A DNA stretch of 64,000 nucleotides from Tachypleus tridentatus (lineage: Eukaryota > Arthropoda > Merostomata > Xiphosura > Limulidae), in the NCBI RefSeq assembly GCF_004210375.1, contig NC_134830.1:8928001-8992000 (forward strand), written 5' to 3'. The notes under the pieces are model-generated. The model was not told where the DNA came from and searched no databases. It saw nothing but the letters and a program-made list of their open reading frames with translations. Position 1 is the stretch's first letter, and the number at the start of each line of letters is the position of its first letter. A program made the position numbers and the translations under genes. Of the stretch, positions 1 to 14,100 are shown in pieces.

Positions 1-3000
1 CTATCATGTATTAGACTGTGGAACAATGTTAAATCCAGATCTATCATGTATTACACTGTAGAACAATGTTAAATCCAGATCTATCATGTATTAGACTGTG
101 GAGGAATGTTAAATCAAGATCTATCATGTATTAGACTTTAGACCAATGTTAAATCCAGATCTATAATGTATTAGACTGCAGAACAATGTTAAATACAGAT
201 TTAACATGTATTAGACTGTGGAATAATGTTAAATCCAGATTTATCATGCATCAGACTTGAGAACAATGTTAAATCCAGATTTATCATGTATTAGACTGTA
301 GAACAATGTTAAATCCAGATCTATCATGTGTTAGACTGTAAAACAATGTTAAATCCAGATCTATCATGTATTAGACTGTAAAACAATGTTAAATCCAGAT
401 CTATCATGTATTAGACTGTGGAACAATGTTAAATCCAGATCTATCATGTATTAGACTGTGGAACAATGTTAAATCCAGATCTATCATGTATTAGACTGTG
501 GAACAATGTTAAATCCAGATCTATCATGTATTAGACTGTAGAACAATGTTAAATCCAGATTTATCATGTATTAGACTGTAAAACAATGTTAAATCCAGAT
601 CTATCATGTATTAGACTGTGGAACAATGTTAAATCCAGATCTATCATGTATTAGACTGTAGAACAATGTTAAATCCAGATCTATCATGTATTGACTGTGG
701 AACAATGTTAAATCCAGATCTATCATGTATTACACTTTAGAACAATGTTAAATCCAGATCTATCGTGTATTAGTCAGTGGAACAATGTTAAATCCAGAGT
801 TATAATGTATTAGACTGTAGAACAATGTTAAATCCAGATCTATCATGTATTAGACTGCAGAACAATGTTAAATCCAGATCTATCATGTATTAGACTGTGG
901 AACAATGTTAAATCCAGATCTATCATGTATTAGACTGTAGAACAATGTTAAATCCAGATCTATCATGTATTAGACTGTGGAACAATGTTAAATCCAGATC
1001 TATCATGTATTAGACTAAAGAACAATGTTAAATCCAGATCTATCATGTATTAGACTGTGGAACAATGTTAAATCCAGATCTATCATGTATTATCATGTAT
1101 TGACTGTAGAACAATGTTAAATCCAGATCTATCATGTATTAGACTGTAGAACAATGTTAAATCCAGATCTATCATGTATTAGACTGTGGAACAATGTTAA
1201 ATCCAGATCTATCATGTATTAGACTGTGGAACAATGTTAAATCAAGATTTATCATGTATTAGACTGTGGAACAATGTTAAATACAGATTTAACATGTATT
1301 AGACTGTAGAACAATGTTAAATCCAGATCTATCATGTATTAGACTGTAAAAAAATGTTAAATCCAGATCTATCATGTATTAGACTGTAGAACAATGTTAA
1401 ATCCAGATCTATCATGTATTAGACTGTGGAACAATGTTAAATCCAGATTTATCATGTATTAGACTGTGGAACAATGTTAAATCCAGATTTATCATGTATT
1501 AGACTGTAAAACAATGTTAAATCCAGATTTATCATGTATTAGACTGTAAATAACAATGTTAAATCCAGATCTATCATGTATTAGACTGTGGAACAAATGT
1601 TAAATCCAGATATCATGTATTAGACTTGAGAACAATGTTAAATCCAGATCTATCATGTATTAGACTTTGGAACAATGTTAAATCCAGATTTATCATGTAT
1701 TAGACTGGAACAATGTTAAATCCAGATCTATCATGTATTAGACTGTAAGAACAATGTTAAATCCAGATTTATCATGTATTAGACTGTAGAACAATGTTAA
1801 ATCCAGATCTATCATGTATTAGACTGTGGAACAATGTTAAATCCAGATCTATCATGTATTAGACTGTGGAACAATGTTAAATCCAGATCTATCATGTATT
1901 AGACTGTAGGACAATGTTAAATCCAGATCTATCATGTATTAGACTGTGGAACAATGTTAAATCCAGATCTATCATGTATTAGACTGTGGAACAATGTTAA
2001 ATCCAGATCTATCATGTATTAGACTGTGGAACAATGTTAAATCCAGATCTATCATGTATTAGACTGTAGAACAATGTTAAATCCAGATCTATCATGTATT
2101 AGACTGTGGAACAATGTTAAATCCAGATATCATGTATTAGACTTGGAACAATGTTAAATCCAGATCTATCATGTATTAGACTGTAGAACAATGTTAAATC
2201 CAGATTTATCATGTATTAGACTGTAGAACAATGTTAAATCCAGATCTATCATGTATTAGACTGTAAAACAATGTTAAATCCAGATCTATCATGTATTAGA
2301 CTGTGGAACAATGTTAAATCCAGATCTATCATGTATTAGACTGTAGAACAATGTTAAATCCAGATCTATCATGTATTAGACTGTAGAACAATGTTAAATC
2401 CAGATCTATCATGTATTAGACTGTGGAACAATGTTAAATCCAGATCTATCATGTATTAGACTGTGGAACAATGTTAAATCCAGATCTATCATGTATTAGA
2501 CTGTGGAACAATGTTAAATCCAGATCTATCATGTATTAGACTGTAGAACAATGTTAAATCTATCAGATCTATCATGTATTAGACTGTAGAACAATGTTAA
2601 ATCCAGATCTATCATGTATTAGACTGTGGAACAATGTTAAATCCAGATCTATCATGTATTAGACTGTAGAACAATGTTAAATCCAGATCTATCATGTATT
2701 AGACTGTGGAACAATGTTAAATCCAGATCTATCATGTATTAGACTGTAGAACAATGTTAAATCCAGATCTATCATGTATTAGACTGTGGAACAATGTTAA
2801 ATCCATATTTAACATGTATTAGACTGTAGAACAATGTTAAATCCAGATCTATCATGTATTAGACTGTGGAACAATGTTAAATCCAGATCTATCATGTATT
2901 AGACTGTAGAACAATGTTAAATCCAGATCTATCATGTATTAGACTGTGGAACAATGTTAAATCCAGATCTAACATGTATTAGACTGTGGAACAATGTTAA

Positions 3001-6000
3001 ATCCAGATCTATCATGTATTAGACTGTGGAACAATGTTAAATCCAGATCTATCATGTATTAGACTGTAGAACAATGTTAAATCCAGATCTATCATGTATT
3101 AGACTGTAGAACAATGTTAAATCCAGATCTATCATGTATTAGACTGTGGAACAATGTTAAATCCAGATCTATCATGTATTAGACTGTAGAACAATGTTAA
3201 ATCCAGATCTATCATGTATTAGACTGTGGAACAATGTTAAATCCAGATCTATCATGTATTAGACTGTAGAACAATGTTAAATCCAGATCTATCATGTATT
3301 AGACTGTAGAACAATGTTAAATCCAGATCTATCATGTATTAGACTGTGGAACAATGTTAAATCCAGATCTATCATGTATTAGACTGTGGAACAATGTTAA
3401 ATTCAGATCTATGATGTATTAGACTTTAGAACAATGTTAAATCCAGATCTATCATGTATTAGACTGTGGAACAATGTTAAATCCAGATCTATCATGTATT
3501 AGACTTTAGAACAATGTTAAATCCAGATCTATCATGTATTAGACTGTAGAACAATGTTAAATCCAGATCTATCATGTATTAGACTGTAGAACAATGTTAA
3601 ATCCAGATCTATAATGTATTAGACTTTAGAACAATGTTAAATCCAGATCTATCATGTATTAGACTGTGGAACAATGTTAAATCCAGATCTATCATGTATT
3701 AGACTGTGGAACAATGTTAAATCCAGATTTAACATGTATTAGACTGTAGAACAATGTTAAATCCAGATCTATCATGTATTAGACTGTAAAACAATGTTAA
3801 ATCCAGATCTATCATGTATTAGACTGTGGAACAATGTTAAATCCAGATCTATCATGTATTAGACTGTGGAACAATGTTAAATCCAGATCTATCATGTATT
3901 GAACTGTGGAACAATGTTAAATCCAGATCTATCATGTATTCAAAGACTGTGGAACAATGTTAAATCAAGATCTATGATGTGTTAGACTGTGGAACAATGT
4001 TAAATCCAGATCTATCATGTATTAGACTGTGAAACAATGTTAAATCCAGATCTATCATGTATTAGACTGTAAAACAATGTTAAATCCAGATCTATCATGT
4101 ATTAGACTGTGGAACAATGTTAAATCCAGATCTATCATGTATTAGACTGTGGAACAATGTTAAATCCAGATCTATCATGTATTAGACTGTAGAACAATGT
4201 TAAATCCAGATCTATCATGTATTAGACTGTAGAACAATGTTAAATCCAGATCTATCATGTATTAGACTGTGGAACAATGTTAAATCCAGATCTATCATGT
4301 ATTAGACTGTAGAACAATGTTAAATCCAGATCTATCATGTATTAGACTGTAGAACAATGTTAAATCCAGATCTATCATGTATTAGACTGTGGAACAATGT
4401 TAAATCCAGATCTATCATGTATTAGACTGTGGAACAATGTTAAATCCAGATCTATCATGTATTAGACTGTGGAACAATGTTAAATCCAGATCTATCATGT
4501 ATTAGACTGTAGAACAATGTTAAATCCAGATCTATCATGTATTAGACTGTGGAACAATGTTAAATCCAGATCTATCATGTATTAGACTGTAGAACAATGT
4601 TAAATCCAGATCTATCATGTATTAGACTGTGGAACAATGTTAAATCCAGATCTATCATGTATTAGACTGTAGAACAATGTTAAATCCAGATCTATCATGT
4701 ATTAGACTGTAGAACAATGTTAAATCCAGATCTATCATGTATTAGAACTGTAGAACAATGTTAAATCCAGATCTATCATGTATTAGACTGTGGAACAATG
4801 TTAAATCCAGATCTATCATGTATTAGACTGTAGAACAATGTTAAATCCAGATCTATCATGTATTAGACTGTGGAACAATGTTAAATCCAGATCTATCATG
4901 TATTAGACTGTAGAACAATGTTAAATCCAGATCTATCATGTATTAGACTGTAGAACAATGTTAAATCCAGATCTATCATGTATTAGACTGTAGAACAATG
5001 TTAAATCCAGATCTATCATGTATTAGACTGTGGAACAATGTTAAATCCAGATCTATCATGTATTGAACTGTGGAACAATGTTAAATCCAGATCTATCATG
5101 TATTAGACTGTGGAACAATGTTAAATCCAGATCTATCATGTATTGGACTGTAGAACAATGTTAAATCCAGATCTATCATGTATTAGACTGTGGAACAATG
5201 TTAAATCCAGATCTATCATGTATTAGACTGTGGAACAATGTTAAATCCAGATCTATCATGTATTAGACTGTGGAACAATGTTAAATCCAGATCTATCATG
5301 TATTAGACTGTGGAACAATGTTAAATCCAGATCTATCATGTATTGAACTGTGGAACAATGTTAAATCCAGATCTATCATGTATTAGACTGTAGAACAATG
5401 TTAAATCCAGATCTATCATGTATTAGACTGTGGAACAATGTTAAATCCAGATCTATCATGTATTAGACTGTGGAACAATGTTAAATCCAGATCTATCATG
5501 TATTAGACTGTGAGAACAATGTTAAATCCAGATCTATCATGTATTAGACTGTAGAACAATGTTAAATCCAGATCTATCATGTATTAGACTGTGGAACAAT
5601 GTTAAATCCAGATTTATCATGTATTAGACTGTAGAACAATGTTAAATCCAGATCTATCATGTATTAGACTGTAGAACAATGTTAAATCCAGATCTATCAT
5701 GTATTGAACTGTAGAACAATGTTAAATCCAGATCTATCATGTATAGACTGTAAGAACAATGTTAAATCCAGATCTATCATGTATTAGACTGTGGAACAAT
5801 GTTAAATCCAGATCTATCATGTATTAGACTGTGGAACAATGTTAAATCCAGATCTATCATGTATTAGACTGTAGACAGAACAATGTTAAATCCAGATTTA
5901 TCATGTATGACTGTGGAACAATGTTAAATCCAGATCTATCATGTATTAACTGTGGAACAATGTTAAATCCAGATCTATCATGTATTAGACTGTAAGAACA

Positions 6001-9000
6001 ATGTTAAATCCAGATCTATCATGTGTTTAGACTGTAGAACAATGTTAAATCCAGATCTATCATGTATTAGACTGTGGAACAATGTTAAATCCAGATATAT
6101 CATGTATTGGACTGTGGAACAATGTTAAATCCAGATCTATCTATCATGTATTAGACTGTAGAACAATGTTAAATCTATCATGTGTTAGTCTAACAATGTT
6201 AAATCCAGATCTATATTTAGCTTTAGAACAATGTTAAATCCAGATCTATCATGTATTAGACTGTAGAACAATGTTAAATCCAGATCTATCATGTATTAGA
6301 CTGGAACAATGTTAAATCCAGATCTATCATGTATTAGACTGTGGAACAATGTTAAATCCAGATCTATCATGTATTAGACTGTGGAACAATGTTAAATCCA
6401 GATCTATCATGTATTAGACTGTAGAACAATGTTAAATCCAGATCTATCATGTATTAGACTGTAGAACAATGTTAAATCCAGATCTATCATGTATTGAACT
6501 GTAGAACAATGTTAAATCCAGATCTATCATGTATTAGACTGTGGAACAATGTTAAATCCAGATCTATCATGTATTTGAACTGTGGAACAATGTTAAATCC
6601 AGATCTATCAATTGGGATGGAACAATGATCTATCATGTATTAGACTGTGGAACAATGTTAAATCCAGATCTATCATGTATTAGACTGTAGAACAATGTTA
6701 AATCCAGATCTATCATGTATTAGACTGTAAAACAATGTTAAATCCAGATCTATCATGTATTGGAACTGTGGAACAATGTTAAATCCAGATCTATCATGTA
6801 TTAGACTGTAGAACAATGTTAAATCCAGATCTATCATGTATTAGACTGTGGAACAATGTTTCAGATCTATCATGTATTAGACTGTAGAACAATGTTAAAT
6901 CCAGATCTATCATGTATTAGACTGTGGAACAATGTTAAATCCAGATCTATCATGTATTAGACTGTAGAACAATGTTAAATCCAGATCTATCATGTATTAG
7001 ACTGTAGAACAATGTTAAATCCAGATCTATCATGTATTAGACTGTTGAACAATGTTAAATCCAGATCTATCATGTATTAGACTTTAGAACAATGTTAAAT
7101 CAGATCTATCATGTATTAGACTGTGGAACAATGTTAAATCCAGATCTATCATGTATTAGACTGTAAAACAATGTTAAATCCAGATCTATCATGTATTGGA
7201 CTGCCAGAACAATGTTAAATCAGATTTATCATGTATTAGACTGTGGAACAATGTTAAATCAGATCTATCATGTATTAGACTGTATAGAAAAATGTTAAAT
7301 CAAATCTATCAGTATTAGACTGTAGAACAATGTTAGAATTGTTATCTGTCATGTTGAACTTTAGACCAATGTTAAATCCAGATCTATCATGTATTGGAGC
7401 TGCAGAACAATGTTAAATCCAGATTTATCATGTATTGAACTGTAGAACAATGTTAAATCCAGATCTATCATGTATTGACTGTGGAACAATGTTAAATCCA
7501 GATCTATGATGTATTAGACTGTAAGAACAATGTTAAATCCAGATTTATCATGTATTAGACTGTAGAACAATGTTAAATCCAGATCTATCATGTATTAGAC
7601 TGTAGAACAATGTTAAATCCAGATTTAACATGTATTAGACTGTAGAACAATGTTAAATCCAGATCTATCATGTATTAGAGTGTGGAACAATGTTAAATCC
7701 AGATCTATGATGTATTAGACTGTGGAACAATGTTAAATCCAGATTTATCATGTATTAGACTGTGGAACAATGTTAAATACAGATTTATCATGTATTTAGA
7801 CTGTAAAACAATGTTAAATCCAGATCTATCATGTATTAGACTGTGAAACAATGTTAAATCCAGATCTATCATGTATTAGACTGTGGAACAATGTTAAATC
7901 CAGATCTATCATGTATTAGACTGTAGAACAATGTTAAATCAGATCTATCATGTATTGAACTTTGGAACAATGTTAAATCCAGATTTAACATGTATTGAAC
8001 TGCAAGAACAATGTTAAATCCAGATCTATCATGTATTAGGACTGTTAAAACAATGTTAAATCCAGATCTATCATGTGTTAGACTGTAAAACAATGTTAAA
8101 TCCAGATCTATCATGTATTAGACTGTGGAACAATGTCAAATCCAGATCTATCATGTATTAGACTGTGGAACAATGTTAAATCCAGATCTATCATGTATTA
8201 GACTGTAACATGTTAAATCCAGATTTAACATGTATTAGACCTAATGAACAATGTTCCAGATCTATCATTAGACCGTGGAACAATGTTAAATCCAGATCTA
8301 TCATGTATTAGACTGTAGAACAAATGTTAAATCCAGATCTATCATGTATTAGACTGTAGAACAATGTTAAATCCAGATCTATCATGTATTAGACTGTGGA
8401 ACAATGTTAAATCAAGATCTATAATGTGTAAGACTGTGGAACAATGTTAAATCAGATTTATCATGTATTAGACTGTGGAACAATGTTAAATCCAGATTTA
8501 ACATGTATTAGACTGTAAAACAATGTTAAATCCAGATCTGTCATGTATAGACTGTAAAAAAATGTTAAATCCAGATCTATCATGTATTGAACTGTAGAAC
8601 AATGTTAAATCCAGATCTATCATGTGTTAGACTGTGGAACAATGTTAAAATCCAGATCTATCATGTATTAGAATTTAGAACAATGTTAAATCAGATTTAC
8701 ATGTATTAGTCAGCAGAACAATGTTAAATCCAGATCTATGTGTATTAGACTGTAAAACAATGTTAAATCCAGATTTAACATGTATTAGACTGTGGAACAA
8801 TGTTAAATCCAGATCTATCATGTATTGGACTGTAAAACAATGTTAAATCCATTATTTAACATGTATTGAACAATGTACAACAATGTTATAAATCCATCTG
8901 ATGATTAGTCAGTGGAACAAAGTTAAATCCAGATCTATAATGTATTGAATAGCTTGTAGAACAATGTTAAATCCGGATCTATCATGTATTGAACTGTGGA

Positions 9001-10050
9001 ACAATGTTAAATCCAGATCTATCATGTATTGAACTGTGGAACAATGTTAAATCAAGATCTATCATGTGTTAGACTGTAAAAACAATGTTAAATCCAGATC
9101 TATAATGTATTGAACTGTAGAACAATGTTAAATCAGTTCTATCATGTATTAGACTGTAAAAAATGTTAAATCCATGTTAACATGTATTGAACAGTTATTA
9201 CAACAATGTTAAATCCATGTATTAGTCAGTGGAACAAAAGTTAAATCGTATTTAAGATGTGTTAGACAGTCTAATTAATGTTAAATCCAGATCTATCATG
9301 TAGATTAGACTGTAGAACAATGTTAAATCCAGATCTATAAATCTTGTAGAACTGTAGAACAATGTTAAATCCAGATCTATCATGTGATTAGACTTGTAGA
9401 ACAATGTTAAATCCAGATCTATCATGTATTAGACTGTAGAACAATGTTAAATCCAGATCTATCATGTATTGAGACTGTAGGAACAATGTTAAATCCAGAT
9501 CTATCATGTATTGAGCTGCCTTAACAATGTCCAAATCAGATCTATCATGTGTTAGACTGTGGAACAATGTTAAATCTCCATCTATCATTGTGTTAGACTG
9601 TGGAACAATGTTAAATCCAGATTTATCATACTTAGCAGACTATGGAACAATGTTAATTCCAGATCTATCATGTATTAGACTTTAGAACAATGTTAGAAAT
9701 CCAGTCTATCATGTATTGACTGTGGAACAATGTTTAAAATCCATATTTAACATGTTATTAGACTATAGAACAATGTTAAATCCAGATTTATCTTGTATTA
9801 GACTGCAATAACAATGTTAAATCCAGATTTAACATGTGTTAGACTGTCTAACAATGTTAAATCCAGATCTATCATATATTAGACTGTGTAACAATGTTAA
9901 ATTCAGATTTATGATGTATTACACTTTGAAAATGTTAATCTGGATTTATCATGTATTGAATTGTGGAACAATGGTAGAATTGTTGTCTGTCATGTGACTT
10001 GACTGTAAAACAATGTTAAATCCAGATCTATCATGTATTAGACTGTGGAA
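1..10050. repeat. Satellite, left block: moderately diverged, indels rising to the right
   Basis: From 1 to about 5.5 kb the 40-bp units are mostly regular, with point variants such as AGATTTAACATG for AGATCTATCATG. From about 5.5 kb to the gap, one- to several-base insertions, deletions and partial units become steadily more common; 8.2-9.3 kb is an example, with units shortened to fragments. The reading stops at the N gap in the middle of a unit. The decay may be real array ageing or poor consensus near an assembly break; the sequence alone cannot separate these. Confidence 0.9.
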
Positions 10051-10550
10051 NNNNNNNNNNNNNNNNNNNNNNNNNNNNNNNNNNNNNNNNNNNNNNNNNN
10101 NNNNNNNNNNNNNNNNNNNNNNNNNNNNNNNNNNNNNNNNNNNNNNNNNNNNNNNNNNNNNNNNNNNNNNNNNNNNNNNNNNNNNNNNNNNNNNNNNNNN
10201 NNNNNNNNNNNNNNNNNNNNNNNNNNNNNNNNNNNNNNNNNNNNNNNNNNNNNNNNNNNNNNNNNNNNNNNNNNNNNNNNNNNNNNNNNNNNNNNNNNNN
10301 NNNNNNNNNNNNNNNNNNNNNNNNNNNNNNNNNNNNNNNNNNNNNNNNNNNNNNNNNNNNNNNNNNNNNNNNNNNNNNNNNNNNNNNNNNNNNNNNNNNN
10401 NNNNNNNNNNNNNNNNNNNNNNNNNNNNNNNNNNNNNNNNNNNNNNNNNNNNNNNNNNNNNNNNNNNNNNNNNNNNNNNNNNNNNNNNNNNNNNNNNNNN
10501 NNNNNNNNNNNNNNNNNNNNNNNNNNNNNNNNNNNNNNNNNNNNNNNNNN
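10051..10550. other. Assembly gap, 500 N
   Basis: Exactly 500 undetermined bases interrupt the satellite. The round number suggests a placeholder and not a measured length. The 40-bp phase does not carry across (a unit starts at 10028 before the gap and at 10561 after it, a difference that is not a multiple of 40), which agrees with an arbitrary gap size. Orientation is the same on both sides. Confidence 0.97.
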
Positions 10551-11150
10551 AAATCCAGATCTATCATGTATTAGACTTGAAACAATGTTAAATCCAAAGA
10601 TCTATCATGTATTAGACTGTAGAACAAATGTTAAATCCAGATCTACCACAAAGTTAGAGATTCAAAACAACAACAAATATAACCAGACTCATGCTAGACT
10701 GTAAACAATGTTAAACCATCCATCATGTAGACTGTGCAGAACAACGTTAAATCCAGCATCTATCATGTAACTTGTTGGAGCCCCAATGTGAACAATGTCA
10801 AATCCAGATCTATATCATGTAGACTTAGACTGTGGAACAATGTTAAATCCAGATCTATCATGTATTAGACTGTGGAACAATGTTAAATCCAGATATTTAA
10901 CATGTATTAGACTGTGGAACAATGTTAAACAGATCTATCCCATCGTAATTAGACCGTGGAACAATGCATAAATCCAGATTTCTAACATGGCCAGATATTG
11001 TGGAACAAATGTTAAATCCAGATCTATCATGTATAATGAACTGTAAAACAATGTTAAATCCAGATCTATCATGTATTAGACTGTGGAACAATGTTAAATC
11101 CAGATCTGTTAAATCCAGATTTATCATGTATTAGACTGTAGAAACAATGT
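10551..11150. repeat. Scrambled satellite units next to the gap
   Basis: Satellite units here are broken up by insertions and deletions. One stretch of about 45 bases near 10645..10695, containing AAAACAACAACAAATATAAC, has no resemblance to the 40-bp unit. From about 11150 the array abruptly becomes regular. Either this is an old rearranged island inside the array or it is a low-quality contig end. Confidence 0.8.
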
Positions 11151-14100
11151 TAAATCCAGATCTATCATGTATTAGACTGTGGAACAATGTTAAATCCAGA
11201 TCTATCATGTATTAGACTGTAAGAACAATGTTAAATCCAGATCTATCATGTATTAGACTGTGGAACAATGTTAAATCCAGATCTATCATGTATTAGACTG
11301 TGGAACAATGTTAAATCCAGATCTATCATGTATTAGACTGTGGAACAATGTTAAATCCAGATCTATCATGTATTAGACTGTGGAACAATGTTAAATCCAG
11401 ATCTATCATGTATTAGACTGTAGAACAATGTTAAATCCAGATCTATCATGTATTAGACTGTAGAACAATGTTAAATTCAGATCTATCATGTATAAGACTG
11501 TAGAACAATGTTAAATCCAGATCTATCATGTGTTAGACTGTGGAACAATGTTAAATCCAGATCTATCATGTGTTAGACTGTGGAACAATGTTAAATCCAG
11601 ATCTATCATGTATTAGACCGTGGAAAATCCAGATCTATCATGTATTAGACCGTGGAACAATGTTAAATCCAGATCTATCATGTATTAGACTGTAGAACAA
11701 TGTTAAATCCAGATCTATCATGTATTAGACTGTAGAACAATGTTAAATCCAGATCTATCATGTATTAGACTGTAGGAACAATGTTAAATCCAGATCTATC
11801 ATGTATTAGACTGTGGAACAATGTTAAATCCAGATCTATCATGTATTAGAACAATGTTAAACAGAATGTTAAATGGAACAATGTTAAATCCAGATCTATC
11901 ATGTATTAGACTGTAGAACAATGTTAAATCCAGATCTATCATGTATTAGACTGTGGAACAATGTTAAATCCAGATCTATCATGTATTAGACTGTAGAACA
12001 ATGTTAAATCCAGATCTATCATGTATTAGACTGTAGAACAATGTTAAATCCAGATCTATCATGTATTAGACTGTAGAACAATGTTAAATCCAGATCTATC
12101 ATGTATTAGACTGTGGAACAATGTTAAATCCAGATCTATCATGTATTAGACTGTAGAACAATGTTAAATCCAGATCTATCATGTATTAGACTGTAGAACA
12201 ATGTTAAATCCAGATCTATCATGTATTAGACTGTGGAACAATGTTAAATCCAGATCTATCATGTATTAGACTGTAGAACAATGTTAAATCCAGATCTATC
12301 ATGTATTAGACTGTGGAACAATGTTAAATCCAGATCTATCATGTATTAGACTGTGGAACAATGTTAAATCCAGATCTATCATGTATTAGACTGTAGAACA
12401 ATGTTAAATCCAGATCTATCATGTATTAGACTGTAGAACAATGTTAAATCCAGATCTATCATGTATTAGACTGTGGAACAATGTTAAATCCAGATCTATC
12501 ATGTATTAGACTGTGGAACAATGTTAAATCCAGATCTATCATGTATTAGACTGTGGAACAATGTTAAATCCAGATCTATCATGTATTAGACTGTGGAACA
12601 ATGTTAAATCCAGATCTATCATGTATTAGACTGTGGAACAATGTTAAATCCATATTTAACATGTATTAGACTGTAGAACAATGTTAAATCCAGATCTATC
12701 ATGTATTAGACTGTGGAACAATGTTAAATCCAGATCTATCATGTATTAGACTGTGGAACAATGTTAAATCCAGATCTATCATGTATTAGACTGTAGAACA
12801 ATGTTAAATCCAGATCTATCATGTATTAGACTGTAGAACAATGTTAAATCCAGATCTATCATGTATTAGACTGTGGAACAATGTTAAATCCAGATCTATC
12901 ATGTATTAGACTGTGGAACAATGTTAAATCCAGATCTATCATGTATTAGACTGTAGAACAAGGTTAAATCCAGAACTATCATGTATTAGACTGTAGAACA
13001 ATGTTAAACCAGATCTATCATGTATTAGACTGTAGTACAATGTTAAATCAAGATCTATCATGTATTAGACTGTAGAACAATGTTAAATCCAGATCTATCA
13101 TGTATTAGACTGTGGAACAATGTTAAATCCAGATCTATCATGTATTAGACTGTAGAACAATGTTAAATCCAGATCTATCATGTATTAGACTGTAGAACAA
13201 TGTTAAATCCAGATCTATCATGTATTAGACTGTAGAACAATGTTAAATCCAGATCTATCATGTATTAGACTGTAGAACAATGTTAAATCCAGATCTATCA
13301 TGTATTAGACTGTGGAACAATGTTAAATCCAGATCTATCATGTATTAGACTGTAGAACAATGTTAAATCCAGATCTATCATGTATTAGACTGTGGAACAA
13401 TGTTAAATCCAGATCTATCATGTATTAGACTGTAGAACAATGTTAAATCCAGATCTATCATGTATTAGACTGTAGAACAATGTTAAATCCAGATCTATCA
13501 TGTATTAGACTGTGGAACAATGTTAAATCCAGATATTATCATGTATTCCAGAGACTGTATTAGACTGTAGAACAATGTTAAATCCAGATCTATCATGTAT
13601 TAGACTGTAGAACAATGTTAAATCCAGATCTATCATGTATTAGACTGTAGAACAATGTTAAATCCAGATCTATCATGTATTAGACTGTGGAACAATGTTA
13701 AATCCAGATCTATCATGTATTAGACTGTAGAACAATGTTAAATCCAGATCTATCATGTATTAGACTGTAGAACAATGTTAAATCCAGATCTATCATGTAT
13801 TAGACTGTGGAACAATGTTAAATCCAGATCTATCATGTATTAGACTGTAGAACAATGTTAAATCCAGATCTATCATGTATTAGACTGTGGAACAATGTTA
13901 AATCCAGATCTATCATGTATTAGACTGTGGAACAATGTTAAATCCAGATCTATCATGTATTAGACTGTAGAACAATGTTAAATCCAGATCTATCATGTAT
14001 TAGACTGTGGAACAATGTTAAATCCAGATCTATCATGTATTAGACTGTGGAACAATGTTAAATCCAGATCTATCATGTATTAGACTGTGGAACAATGTTA

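Noticed and set aside
7869..11127. Open frames in the satellite, encoding repeats such as HDRSGFNIVL
   Set aside because: They are translations of the 40-bp unit, which shifts frame each copy and closes after a few units. Those spanning 10051..10550 are open only because of N bases.
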